Shown here in pieces: positions 27,321 to 36,068 of a stretch of DNA of 64,000 bases. A program made the position numbers and the translations under genes. How positions within the stretch are numbered: the stretch's first letter is position 1; each line of letters starts with the position of its first letter. The DNA is from Shinella sumterensis (GTDB taxonomy: Bacteria; Pseudomonadota; Alphaproteobacteria; Rhizobiales; Rhizobiaceae). The DNA lies in the NCBI RefSeq assembly GCF_004514425.2, contig NZ_MYFN02000011.1, positions 62,001 through 126,000 on the forward strand. Direction: 5' to 3'. A model generated the notes under the pieces. It was not told the origin of the DNA and did no database searches. It was given only the letters and a program-made list of their open reading frames with translations.

Positions 27321-28396
27321 CCAATACCAAGCCTCCGGCCGTCGAGATCGACGCCATCACCAAGTCCTATGGCGAGACCACCGCGATCCGGGGCGTGTCC
27401 ATGGACGTGCGCGACGGCGAGTTCGTGACCATTCTGGGCCCGAGCGGCTGCGGGAAATCCACGCTGCTGCGCATGATCAGCGGTTTTGCCGAGCCGACGA
27501 CGGGCGATGTGCGGATCGGTGGAAAGTCGGTGGTGGGGCTTGCGCCCTACAAGCGCGATACCGCGATGGTCTTCCAGGACTATGCGCTGTTCCCGCACCG
27601 CACGATCGCCGAAAACATCGCCTTCGGCCTGCGGATGCGCAAGGTCGAACGTGCGGAAATCGCACGCCGCGTCGATGAGATGCTCGCGCTGATCAACCTG
27701 AGCGGCTACGGCGGGCGGCGCGTCAGCGAGATTTCGGGTGGCCAGGCGCAGCGCGTGGCGCTGGGGCGCGCGCTCGTGGTGCGGCCATCCGTCTTGCTGC
27801 TCGATGAGCCGCTTGGCGCGCTGGACATGAAACTGCGCAAGCAGATGCAGGCCGAGCTGAAGAAGATCCACCGTGAGCTCGGGCTGACCTTTGTCGCCGT
27901 CACCCATGACCAGGAAGAGGCGCTGACGCTTTCCGACCGCATCGCCGTCATGAACGCGGGCAGCGTCGAGCAGTTCGCCGATCCCGAGACCCTTTATCGC
28001 CGGCCGGCCACGCGCTTCGTTGCGGATTTCGTCGGCGGCGCCAACCTGATCGATGCCGAAGTCGGGCCGGCTGGTGCCCTGCTTTTCCGTGGGCTGCCCC
28101 TGAGCGGCATCGGGTCGGACGCCGTGAAGGACCGCGCCATCGGCGACAAGGTCTCGCTGGTCGTGCGTCCCGAATGCGTTGCCACGTCGGCACTCGGCGG
28201 CCAGGCGCCGGGTCCGGCCATCGAGGCTATGGTGACGGAAGTGCTGTTTTCCGGCGCCGTGCAGCAGATTGTCGGGCGTCTAGCCGACGGCTCGCTGTTC
28301 GTCGCGCACGAACAGGGACTCAAGCCGCCGCCCGAACGCGGGTCGACTGTGCTGTTTCACTGGGACGGGTCGCTGTCCTGGCTGGTCGCCCGCTGA
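27317..28396 (+). CDS. ABC transporter ATP-binding protein (PotA-like)
   Basis: A 359-residue ATPase with Walker A GPSGCGKST (about 42-50), Q-loop VFQDYALFPH, signature ISGGQAQR (variant of LSGGQ), Walker B LLLDEPLGALD and a C-terminal TOBE domain (about 270-359). It energises the importer made by the two preceding permeases. The Ile in the signature is a common variation. Confidence 0.94.
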   Translation: MTNTKPPAVEIDAITKSYGETTAIRGVSMDVRDGEFVTILGPSGCGKSTLLRMISGFAEPTTGDVRIGGKSVVGLAPYKRDTAMVFQDYALFPHRTIAENIAFGLRMRKVERAEIARRVDEMLALINLSGYGGRRVSEISGGQAQRVALGRALVVRPSVLLLDEPLGALDMKLRKQMQAELKKIHRELGLTFVAVTHDQEEALTLSDRIAVMNAGSVEQFADPETLYRRPATRFVADFVGGANLIDAEVGPAGALLFRGLPLSGIGSDAVKDRAIGDKVSLVVRPECVATSALGGQAPGPAIEAMVTEVLFSGAVQQIVGRLADGSLFVAHEQGLKPPPERGSTVLFHWDGSLSWLVAR

Positions 28397-28413
28397 TCTT
28401 ACCGCCCCCACGA

Positions 28414-29508
28414 ATGGACCAAAGAATGCGTGAACTCGAATTCGACGAACTGGAGGCGCTGGCGATCGGCGCCGGTGTCCTGGGAACCGGTGGCGGCAAC
28501 CATCCCCATCTGGAGCTGATGTGCGCGGAAGCAGATTACCGGCGCGGCAAGCGGGTGACGATCCTCGATCCGCAGGAGCTGGCCGACGATGCCCGTATCG
28601 CGGTCGTCTGCATCATGGGCGCGCCGCTCGTCACGAAGGAACGGCTGCCGGAGCCCGTGGCGATCTGCAAGGCCGTTCGCCTGATGGAAGCCCATTGCGG
28701 CAAACCTTTCGATGCCATCATGTCCATCGAGATCGGTGGTGAGAACGCCTTCTTTGCCCTGCTCGTCGCCATGGAGCTTGGCCTGCCGGTCGTCGATGCC
28801 GATACGATGGGCCGGGCGTTCCCCGAGGCGCAGATGGCAAGCTTCGCCATCCGCGGCCTCCCGGTCGCACCCTTTGCCATCGCCGACGTGCGCGACAATG
28901 CCGTGCTGATCCCGGAAGCGGAAAACGCCACCCGCATCGAGCGGATCGGCCGCAAGATCGTCGTCGAACTCGGCTCGATCGCCGGCACGTGTGCGGCGCC
29001 GCGCACGGGCCGGGAAATCAAGGACCACGCCATTCTCAATTCCATCGGCCGCGCACTCGGCATCGGCAATGCCGTTCTGGCGGCGAAACGGTCGGGCACC
29101 GATCCGGTCGAGGCCGTGCTCGATGTGGAGAAGGGCAAACTCCTCTTCTCAGGCAAGGTGCACGACGTTTCCAGGCGCACGACGGATGGGTTCGTGCGCG
29201 GGCGGGCCGTCGTGAGCGGCAACGGCCTGTTCGAAGGCCGCCAGCTGGAGATAGACTTCCAGAACGAATTCTCCGCGGCATGGCTCGATGGCGTGCGCGT
29301 CGCCTGCGTTCCAGACCTCATCACGGTCCTTGACGAGGAAAGCGCAGAAGCCGTCGGCACCGAGGTTCTGCGCTACGGGCAGCGGGTGAAAGTGGTCGCC
29401 CTGCCGGCCGATGCTATCATGACCAGCCCGGAAGGCCTCGCCGTGGTCGGCCCGCGCGCCTTCGGTTTCGACTTCGACTATCAGCCCTTCACGGAGACGG
29501 CGCCATGA
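28414..29508 (+). CDS. DUF917 family protein (thiohydantoin desulfurase-like)
   Basis: A 364-residue protein of PF06032 (DUF917): an N-terminal domain with AIGAGVLGTGGGNHPHLEL and IGGENAFFALLVAMELGLPVVD, and a C-terminal beta-rich domain. I recall that one relative is an S-methyl-thiohydantoin desulfurase; otherwise members are found with hydantoinases. The start at 28414 (second Met at 28426) follows the ATPase by 17 nt, and the stop overlaps the HyuA gene by 4 nt, so its product probably acts directly with HyuA. Reaction here unproven. Confidence 0.87.
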   Translation: MDQRMRELEFDELEALAIGAGVLGTGGGNHPHLELMCAEADYRRGKRVTILDPQELADDARIAVVCIMGAPLVTKERLPEPVAICKAVRLMEAHCGKPFDAIMSIEIGGENAFFALLVAMELGLPVVDADTMGRAFPEAQMASFAIRGLPVAPFAIADVRDNAVLIPEAENATRIERIGRKIVVELGSIAGTCAAPRTGREIKDHAILNSIGRALGIGNAVLAAKRSGTDPVEAVLDVEKGKLLFSGKVHDVSRRTTDGFVRGRAVVSGNGLFEGRQLEIDFQNEFSAAWLDGVRVACVPDLITVLDEESAEAVGTEVLRYGQRVKVVALPADAIMTSPEGLAVVGPRAFGFDFDYQPFTETAP

Positions 29509-31055
29509 AACGGATCGGCATCGATGTCGGCGGCACCAACACGGATGCCGTCCTGTTGGAAGGCGAGCGCATTCTCCGGTCGATCAAGACCGCCACCACT
29601 GCCGATGTGACAAGCGGGATCAAGGCGGCGCTGAACCATATTCTGGAAGGTCGCGACGGGAAGGGCGCAGGCGTCGATGCCATCATGATCGGCACCACGC
29701 ATTTCACCAATGCGGTGATCGAGCGGCGCGGCCTGTCGAGGGTTGCCGTCATCCGCATCGGCCTGCCGGCCGCCCACAGCATCGTGCCGATGCAGGCATG
29801 GCCGGAGGACCTGCGCGTCGCCGTGGAGGGACCGGTCTTCCTGATCCGCGGCGGACACGAATTCGACGGCCGCAAGATCGTCGAGTTCGACCGCGAGCAC
29901 ATGCGAAAGATCGCGCAGGAGATCCGCGACAGCGGCGTCGGCGCCGCAGCGATCACCGCTGTCTTCTCACCGCTGACGGCGGCCTGCGAGGAAGAGGCCG
30001 CCGCCATCCTGGCGGATGTCGCGCCCGACGTGACGGTCACGCTGTCGAGCGAGCTGGGACGTATCGGACTGATCGAGCGGGAGAACGCCACCATCCTCAA
30101 CAGCGCGCTGCATGCGCTCGCCCGCCAGACGGTCGCGGCGTTCGAGGCGTCCATCGCCGACAGTGGCCTGACGGCGCCGCTCTACCTCACGCAGAACGAC
30201 GGCACGGTGATGCAGGCAGCGCATGCGGCGCGCTATCCCGTGCTCTGCTTCGCCTCAGGCCCGACGAACAGCATGCGCGGGGCGCGGATGCTCTCAGGTC
30301 TGGACGAGGCGATCGTGCTCGATGTCGGCGGCACGACCACCGATGCCGGCATGCTCGTGGGCGGCTTCCCCCGGGAGGCCAATTCGCGGGTGGATATCGG
30401 GGGCGTGGCCACGTTCTTCCGCATGCCGGACGTGATCGCGGTCGCGCTCGGCGGGGGCACGATCATCGATCCCGAGACGCGAAAGATCGGGCCCACCAGC
30501 GTCGGTTACCGCATTTCCGAGAAGGCGCGCGTGCGGGGCGGCGATACGCTCACCCTGACGGACATTGCTGTCCGCATCGGGCGCATGGCGTTCGGCAATG
30601 CGGACCTGGTCGCAGACGTATCGGACCACCTTGCCGCTCATGTCGAAGCGTGGATCCGGAGCCGTCTCGCCGATCTCGTCGACCGCATGAAGACGAGCGC
30701 GGCCGATATTCCCGTCATCGCCGTTGGCGGTGGTGCCGCGCTGGTGCCGGACAGCCTGCCTGGTGTCGCGAGGATCATCAAGGTGGAGCACGCCGGCGTC
30801 GCCAATGCTATCGGTGCCGCGATGGCGCAGGTGAGCGGGGAGTGCGATCAGGTTTTCTACGGTGTCTCCCGCGAGGAAGCCATCAACGAGGCCCGCGAGA
30901 TCGCCGACGCCCGCGCGGCGACGGCGGGCGCAAATCCTGAGAGCATCGAGCTGCTCGATGTCGAAGACGTGCCGTTGTCCTACATTCCGGGCAATCCGCT
31001 GCGGGTGCGGGTGAAAGTCGTCGGCGATCTGGCGCTATCGGGTTCGCGCGTCTAG
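29505..31055 (+). CDS. Hydantoinase/oxoprolinase family protein (HyuA-like)
   Basis: A 516-residue HyuA-type protein: N-terminal HyuA_N domain (about 3-180) with GIDVGGTNTDAVLL and the central hydantoinase A domain (about 190-480) with VLDVGGTTTDAG, the two acidic nucleotide-binding loops of an actin-like ATPase. Members open five-membered imide/lactam rings such as hydantoins or 5-oxoproline with ATP. The longer C-terminal region of N-methylhydantoinase A and a separate HyuB subunit are absent, as in DUF917-associated HyuA proteins. Last gene of the operon started at 23706. Confidence 0.9.
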   Translation: MKRIGIDVGGTNTDAVLLEGERILRSIKTATTADVTSGIKAALNHILEGRDGKGAGVDAIMIGTTHFTNAVIERRGLSRVAVIRIGLPAAHSIVPMQAWPEDLRVAVEGPVFLIRGGHEFDGRKIVEFDREHMRKIAQEIRDSGVGAAAITAVFSPLTAACEEEAAAILADVAPDVTVTLSSELGRIGLIERENATILNSALHALARQTVAAFEASIADSGLTAPLYLTQNDGTVMQAAHAARYPVLCFASGPTNSMRGARMLSGLDEAIVLDVGGTTTDAGMLVGGFPREANSRVDIGGVATFFRMPDVIAVALGGGTIIDPETRKIGPTSVGYRISEKARVRGGDTLTLTDIAVRIGRMAFGNADLVADVSDHLAAHVEAWIRSRLADLVDRMKTSAADIPVIAVGGGAALVPDSLPGVARIIKVEHAGVANAIGAAMAQVSGECDQVFYGVSREEAINEAREIADARAATAGANPESIELLDVEDVPLSYIPGNPLRVRVKVVGDLALSGSRV

Positions 31056-31153
31056 GGCACCGGGACAACGGCCTGGGCCCTGACGATAGTGGCTGTCACA
31101 TGCGGGCGGATCGATGTAGATATGGCCCGATTCCCAATGAATTCCGCGGGCCC

Positions 31154-31834
31154 ATGGAAACGTCGCTTTATCTGCCGGTCAAAGGCTTTCTCGAAAAGGC
31201 AGGTTATACCGTCAAGGGCGAAATCGGGGGATGCGACCTTGTCGGTTTGAGCGAGGGCGATCCGCCTGTTGTCGTGGTCTGCGAGCTGAAGATGAGCTTC
31301 AATCTGGAGCTCATCCTTCAGGCCGTCGATCGCGCGGCCGCGGCGGACGAGGTCTGGATCGCGGCGCGGGTCTCGGCCAAGGGCAGGGGCCGCGAGGCGG
31401 ACAAGCGCTACCGCGATCTCTGCCGCCGGCTTGGCATCGGCATGCTCGGCCTTTCGGACACCGGCGAGGTCAGTATCATCGTCGGCTCCGTGTCGCCGAT
31501 GCCGCGGACCAACCCGAAGCGTCGCTCCAGGCTCATGCGCGAACATCAGAAACGACGCGGCGACCCGGCGCTGGGCGGGAGCACGCGCACGCCGCTGATG
31601 ACGGCCTACCGCCAGCAGGCGCTCGATTGCGCCACGGCCCTGGCATCGGGCCCGATGCGGGTGCGCGACGTCAGGGCGGGCACGCCGGATGCCGGAAAGA
31701 TCCTGCTGTCCAATGTCTATGGCTGGTTCGAGCGGCTCGACCGCGGCATCTACGGCCTCACCGATGCGGGCCGGGAGGCCCTTCAGCGATGGCCGCGGGA
31801 CGGCATTGCCTCAACGACAGACAATCCCACATGA
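31154..31834 (+). CDS. DUF2161 PD-(D/E)XK-like phosphodiesterase
   Basis: A 226-residue protein of the DUF2161 family. The N-terminal half has a restriction-endonuclease-like core: E23 and D28 (GEIGGCDLV) and E44-L-K46 (VVVCELK) form the expected D-(E)-x-K site. The C-terminal part (about 140-220) resembles a winged-helix domain (VRDVRAGTP, WFERLDRGIYGLTDAG). The start at 31154 (METSLYLPV) fits the fold; an upstream ATG at 31100 is less likely. It is 98 nt after the HyuA gene with no evident functional link. DNA or RNA target unknown. Confidence 0.85.
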   Translation: METSLYLPVKGFLEKAGYTVKGEIGGCDLVGLSEGDPPVVVVCELKMSFNLELILQAVDRAAAADEVWIAARVSAKGRGREADKRYRDLCRRLGIGMLGLSDTGEVSIIVGSVSPMPRTNPKRRSRLMREHQKRRGDPALGGSTRTPLMTAYRQQALDCATALASGPMRVRDVRAGTPDAGKILLSNVYGWFERLDRGIYGLTDAGREALQRWPRDGIASTTDNPT

Positions 31835-31846
31835 AAGCCCACCGCG

Positions 31847-32758
31847 CTAGGACGCCTTGAGCGACCCTAGTCCGAGGAGCCAGTCGCGCACGCCCGCGGC
31901 GCGCGGCGTCAGGGGGCGTCCCTTGCGGTAGACGAGGAAGAAATCGTTCGTGGTTGTCTGGGCTTCCTTCAGCGGGCGCACCAGGGCGCCGCTGGCGACG
32001 AGGTCGCCGACCGAATGCTGCCACCCGAGGCCGATCCCCACGCCTGACAGCACGGCATGAACCACCAGGATGTAGTTGTTGAATGTCGAGACGCCGCCCG
32101 GCAGCGTGTAGTTCAGGCCGTAATGGCCAAGGAATTCCCGCCATGTCGCGCCTTCGTGATAATGGCTATCGAGATGGAGGAGATTATGGGCCGGCAGATC
32201 CGCAAGCGATGACAGAGGCCCGTGCTTTTCGAGATAACCGGGGCTGCAGACCGGAAACATCGTTTCCGCCGTGAAGGGCAGGACCTCATAGCCCTGCCAG
32301 TCCACCCGTCCATTGGTGATCGCCATCGACACGCCGTCCGCCGGCAGATCGAGTTTCTTGTCGGAATTGTAGAGCTGCATCTCGATGCGCGCATCGTGGC
32401 TGGGATAGGTCGATATCCTCGGCAAAAGCCAGTAGGTGCCTACGGTTATCGAGGCATAGACCTTGATGTCGGACGCCGCCGTCGAATGGATCTCGATCGC
32501 CGTGCGTTCGATCTGGTCGAGCCCGCTTTCCACCGACCGAAAAAGCTTTTCGCCGTCATCCGTCAGCTGCAACTGGCGGTGCTTGCGGTGAAAAAGTGAA
32601 GCGCCCAGTCCCGTTTCGAGCTGTCGTATCGCATGGCTGATGGCCGCCGGCGTGACGTTCAGTTCCTCTGAGGCTTTCGTGAAACTCTGCAGTCGCGCGG
32701 CGGCGTCGAACACGTAGAGCAGGTTCCCCGAAGGGATGAAGCGACGCATGTCTCGCAT
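31847..32758 (-). CDS. LysR-family transcriptional regulator
   Basis: A 303-residue LysR regulator with an N-terminal HTH (LQSFTKASEELNVTPAA, then ISHAIRQLE, about 24-49) and a C-terminal periplasmic-binding-like effector domain, closest in feel to the GcvA subgroup. It diverges from the amino-acid-type importer at 32880 across a 121-nt gap with a perfect inverted repeat, so it is the likely activator of the 32880-39481 operon. Effector unknown. Confidence 0.9.
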   Translation of the reverse strand: MRDMRRFIPSGNLLYVFDAAARLQSFTKASEELNVTPAAISHAIRQLETGLGASLFHRKHRQLQLTDDGEKLFRSVESGLDQIERTAIEIHSTAASDIKVYASITVGTYWLLPRISTYPSHDARIEMQLYNSDKKLDLPADGVSMAITNGRVDWQGYEVLPFTAETMFPVCSPGYLEKHGPLSSLADLPAHNLLHLDSHYHEGATWREFLGHYGLNYTLPGGVSTFNNYILVVHAVLSGVGIGLGWQHSVGDLVASGALVRPLKEAQTTTNDFFLVYRKGRPLTPRAAGVRDWLLGLGSLKAS

Positions 32759-32789
32759 GAGCTGAATTCATCCAAATGTGAGTTTTTTT

Positions 32790-32820
32790 GCTAGTCACAG
32801 CCCGTCTTCTTTGGACTAGC
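32790..32820. promoter_or_regulatory. Inverted repeat in LysR/ABC divergent region
   Basis: GCTAGTC (32790-32796) and GACTAGC (32814-32820) form a perfect 7-bp inverted repeat with a 17-bp spacer midway between the two divergent start codons. It could be the LysR binding dyad, though the spacer is longer than the classic T-N11-A site. Confidence 0.45.
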
Positions 32821-32879
32821 TCTATTCGACAGTCAAATCCTGTTTGCAGGATATCCAGCTGGCCGGGAGAGGGTTGAAG

Positions 32880-33641
32880 ATGGAAATGCTTCACGCGGAC
32901 GGTATTCGCAAGACGTTCGGCAACCTCGAAGTCCTGCGCGGCGTCAGCCTGACGGCCAACAAGGGCGATGTGATTTCGCTGATCGGTGGAAGCGGATCGG
33001 GCAAGTCGACCTTTCTTCGCTGTCTCAACTGTCTGGAGCATCCGACCGGTGGCGAGATCCGGGTCGATGGCGAGGCGATCGCCTTCAAACCCGATGGCCA
33101 CGGCAACAGGGAGCCGGTGTCGAAGGCGCAGATGCGCCGCATCCGCGCGCGGCTTGCCATGGTGTTCCAGAGCTTCAATTTGTGGAACCACATGACGCTC
33201 CTTGAAAACGTCATCGAGGCGCCGGTTCACGTGCTGGGCGTGGACCGCAAGCAGGCGGTCGACGAGGGGCTGCGGCTGCTTGAACGCGTCGGCCTCTACG
33301 ACAAGCGCGATGTCTATCCGGCCTTTCTCTCGGGCGGCCAGCAGCAGCGCGGCGCCATTGCCCGGGCCTTGGCGGTGCAGCCGCTTGCCATGCTGTTCGA
33401 CGAGCCGACCTCCGCACTCGATCCCGAACTCGTCGGCGAGGTGCTGAGGGTCATCCGCGAGCTTGCCGAGGAAGGCAGGACGATGATCCTCGTTACCCAC
33501 GAAATGTCCTTCGCGCGCGACGTTTCCAACCAGGTCCTGTTCCTGCATGGCGGCCTCGTCGAGGAAGCCGGACCACCGGCGGAGGTCTTCGGCAATCCCA
33601 AATCCGAGCGCCTCGCCCGGTTTCTGGGCAGCTTCCATTAA
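32880..33641 (+). CDS. Amino-acid ABC transporter ATP-binding protein (HisP/GlnQ type)
   Basis: A 253-residue single-domain ATPase with Walker A GGSGSGKST (about 37-45), Q-loop VFQSFNLWNH, signature LSGGQQQRGA and Walker B AMLFDEPTSALDPE. The 20-residue insertion between Walker A and Q-loop (KPDGHGNREPVSKAQ) is as in HisP. The ATG at 32880 is preferred over an in-frame ATG at 32844. First gene of the operon; it powers uptake with the two permeases at 34509 and 35221. Confidence 0.94.
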   Translation: MEMLHADGIRKTFGNLEVLRGVSLTANKGDVISLIGGSGSGKSTFLRCLNCLEHPTGGEIRVDGEAIAFKPDGHGNREPVSKAQMRRIRARLAMVFQSFNLWNHMTLLENVIEAPVHVLGVDRKQAVDEGLRLLERVGLYDKRDVYPAFLSGGQQQRGAIARALAVQPLAMLFDEPTSALDPELVGEVLRVIRELAEEGRTMILVTHEMSFARDVSNQVLFLHGGLVEEAGPPAEVFGNPKSERLARFLGSFH

Positions 33642-33663
33642 CAGTCCAAAAAAGGGGAATGAC

Positions 33664-34443
33664 ATGAAAAAATATATGCTTGGAATGATGGCCGGCGCCC
33701 TGCTTGCCATGGGTGGCACGGCGCATGCCGAAAAGACGCGCGTCGGCTTTGCGCCGGAAGCCTACCCGCCCTTCTGGGTCGCGGATGCGAACGGCTACTG
33801 GACGGGCTGGGAAGTCGAGATCATCGATGCCGTCTGCGCCGAGGCCAAGCTCGATTGCGAGCGCGTGCCGGTCGCCTGGGAGGGTATCATTCCAGCGCTG
33901 CTGGGCGGCAAGATCGACATGATCATGAACTCGATGCGCATCAACGACGAGCGCCGCAAGGTCATCGATTTCTCCAACAAGTACTACGAGGTCTCGACCG
34001 TCGTCGTCGCGGCCAAGTCGGCCACCGTCGACACGACGCCCGAGAGCATGGACGGCAAGATCATCGGCGTGCAGGTCTCGACTGGCCAGCAGGCCTATGC
34101 CGAAAAGAATTTCGGCGCGAACGCATCGGAGATCAGGGGCTACAACACGCAGGACGAGGTTTATCAGGATCTCGCCGCCGGCCGCATCGATGTCGCGATC
34201 GACGGCGTGGTCGCCATGAACGAGTTCCTCAAGTCGGCGTCCGGCGCGGAATGCTGCGAATCCAAGGGGGTTCTCAAGCGCGATCCGTCGACGCTCGGAG
34301 AGGGTTATGGCGTCGGCCTGCGCAAGGGTGACGATGCGCTCAAGGCGAAGATCAACGACGCCATCGCGGCCATTCGCAAGAACGGCACCTATGACGCCAT
34401 CACCAAGAAGTACTTCGACTTCGACATCTACGGCGGCGACTGA
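33664..34443 (+). CDS. Amino-acid-type ABC substrate-binding protein
   Basis: A 259-residue family 3 solute-binding protein with a Sec signal peptide (MKKYMLGMM start, cut after TAHA near residue 21). The mature start EKTRVGFAPEAYPPFW, the motif MIMNSMRINDERRKVIDFS with the ligand-contacting Arg, and VQVSTGQQAY define the HisJ/ArtJ-like fold. The aldolase and 2-hydroxyacid oxidases downstream suggest the ligand may be a hydroxylated amino acid or acid rather than a standard amino acid (inference). Confidence 0.93.
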   Translation: MKKYMLGMMAGALLAMGGTAHAEKTRVGFAPEAYPPFWVADANGYWTGWEVEIIDAVCAEAKLDCERVPVAWEGIIPALLGGKIDMIMNSMRINDERRKVIDFSNKYYEVSTVVVAAKSATVDTTPESMDGKIIGVQVSTGQQAYAEKNFGANASEIRGYNTQDEVYQDLAAGRIDVAIDGVVAMNEFLKSASGAECCESKGVLKRDPSTLGEGYGVGLRKGDDALKAKINDAIAAIRKNGTYDAITKKYFDFDIYGGD

Positions 34444-34508
34444 GGCCAAGGGCCGGTTCGCGTTTTCACCGACGTTGCTGGAGAACGACGATTAAAGAAC
34501 TGTTCGAC

Positions 34509-35228
34509 ATGATCTGGTCTCCCGCCGCCGGCAGCATCGCGCTGCTGACGACGGGAGGGTGGGGAAGCGCCATGCTCGTCGGCCTGGCACGCTCCCTCAC
34601 CATCGCGCTCGGCGCCTTCGGCCTCGGGCTCTTGATCGGCATAGCCGGCGCGCTGGGCAAGCTCTCCGGCGGGGCGGTGACGCGCCAGGCCCTCGACCTC
34701 TACACAACGATCGTTCGCTCGGTGCCCGAACTCGTTTTGATCCTCGTCGTCTATTTCGCTGGCGCCGATCTGATCAACGGTGTTCTAACGGCCTTGGGCC
34801 AGGCGAAGATCGATTTCAACGGCGCGATTGCCGGCATTGTCGTGCTGGGCGTCGTCCAGGGCGCCTACTCTACCGAGGTCATCCGCGGCGCCATTCTTTC
34901 GGTGCCGCGCGGCCAGATCGAAGCGGCACAAGCCTACGGCATGTCGTCCTGGCTGGCCCTTCGCCGTATCACGCTTCCTGCGATGCTGCCCTTCGCGCTG
35001 CCGGGACTTTCCAACCTCTGGCTGATCGCGATGAAGGACACGGCGCTGCTCGCAGTGCTCGGATTTGGCGAACTGACGCAAGTCACCCGTCAGGCGGCGG
35101 GCACCACCAAGGCCTATTTTACCTTCTTCTTCGCGGCGGGCTGCATGTATCTGCTCGCCACGATGATCTCCAATCTGCTCTCGCGCCGTCTGGAGGCGCG
35201 GGCAACAAGGGGCACGGCCCATGTCTAG
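34509..35228 (+). CDS. Amino-acid ABC transporter permease (HisQ type)
   Basis: A 239-residue hydrophobic permease with VRSVPELVLILVVYF and the EAA loop GQIEAAQAYGMSSWLALRRI typical of polar amino-acid importers. It forms a heterodimer with the next gene product, which it overlaps by 8 nt. Confidence 0.92.
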   Translation: MIWSPAAGSIALLTTGGWGSAMLVGLARSLTIALGAFGLGLLIGIAGALGKLSGGAVTRQALDLYTTIVRSVPELVLILVVYFAGADLINGVLTALGQAKIDFNGAIAGIVVLGVVQGAYSTEVIRGAILSVPRGQIEAAQAYGMSSWLALRRITLPAMLPFALPGLSNLWLIAMKDTALLAVLGFGELTQVTRQAAGTTKAYFTFFFAAGCMYLLATMISNLLSRRLEARATRGTAHV

Positions 35229-36051
35229 CGCGCTGGATGCGACCGCCCGTGAAGCGCGGGCCGGCACACGGCGCCGGTGGCTGGATGCCGGGACGCTGAC
35301 GCCCGTTATCGCTGCCATTCTCTTCGGAACCTATGCGGCGCTGCAAATGCGCTGGGACTGGCTCGAAACCTATTATCCCTTGTTGCTGCGCGGCCTGGGC
35401 ATGACCGTGCTTCTGGTGGTCGTCACCAGTTCGCTCGGCATGCTGCTGGCCATCCCCATCGGCCTCGTACAGGTCGTCGGCCCGAAATGGCTTGCCCTGC
35501 CCGCGCGCGCCTTCTGCACCGTCATTCGCGGAACGCCGCTGCTCCTTCAGCTCTGGCTGCTCTATTATGGCCTTGGATCGCTGTTTCCGCAGTTTCCCTG
35601 GATCCGTGACTCCGCACTCTGGCCGATCCTGCGGCAAGCGTGGCCCTATGCATTCCTGGGCCTCACCCTTTCCTATGCCGCGTATGAGGGTGAAGTCTTT
35701 CGCGGGGCGTTCAAGGGGGTGCCGAAGGGTCAACTCGATGCGGCCAAGGCCTACGGCATGTCCGGTTTGCTGATGTTTCGCCGCATCTGGCTGCCGCAGG
35801 CCTTCAAGCGGGCAATGCCGACGCTCGCCGGCGAGACGATCCTCCAGCTCAAGGCGACGCCGCTGGTGGCGACGATCACGGTCATCGACGTTTATTCGGT
35901 GGCAGCCCAGGTGCGTCAGCAGACATACCTGACCTACGAGCCTCTTCTTCTCATTTCCGCCATCTACATTCTCATGGCGGTGGTCATCACCAAGGTCTTT
36001 GCCCGGCTCTCCGGACAGGGCCGGGACAACACCGCCTTTTCCAGATCCTGA
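35221..36051 (+). CDS. Amino-acid ABC transporter permease (HisM type)
   Basis: A 276-residue permease with IRGTPLLLQLWLLYYGLGS and the EAA loop GQLDAAKAYGMSGLLMFRRI, the HisM-class counterpart of the preceding subunit. The N-terminal 30 residues are a polar extension before the first membrane helix. It is followed 17 nt later by the aldolase gene. Confidence 0.92.
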   Translation: MSSALDATAREARAGTRRRWLDAGTLTPVIAAILFGTYAALQMRWDWLETYYPLLLRGLGMTVLLVVVTSSLGMLLAIPIGLVQVVGPKWLALPARAFCTVIRGTPLLLQLWLLYYGLGSLFPQFPWIRDSALWPILRQAWPYAFLGLTLSYAAYEGEVFRGAFKGVPKGQLDAAKAYGMSGLLMFRRIWLPQAFKRAMPTLAGETILQLKATPLVATITVIDVYSVAAQVRQQTYLTYEPLLLISAIYILMAVVITKVFARLSGQGRDNTAFSRS

Positions 36052-36068
36052 TTTCAAAGAGCAAGCCA

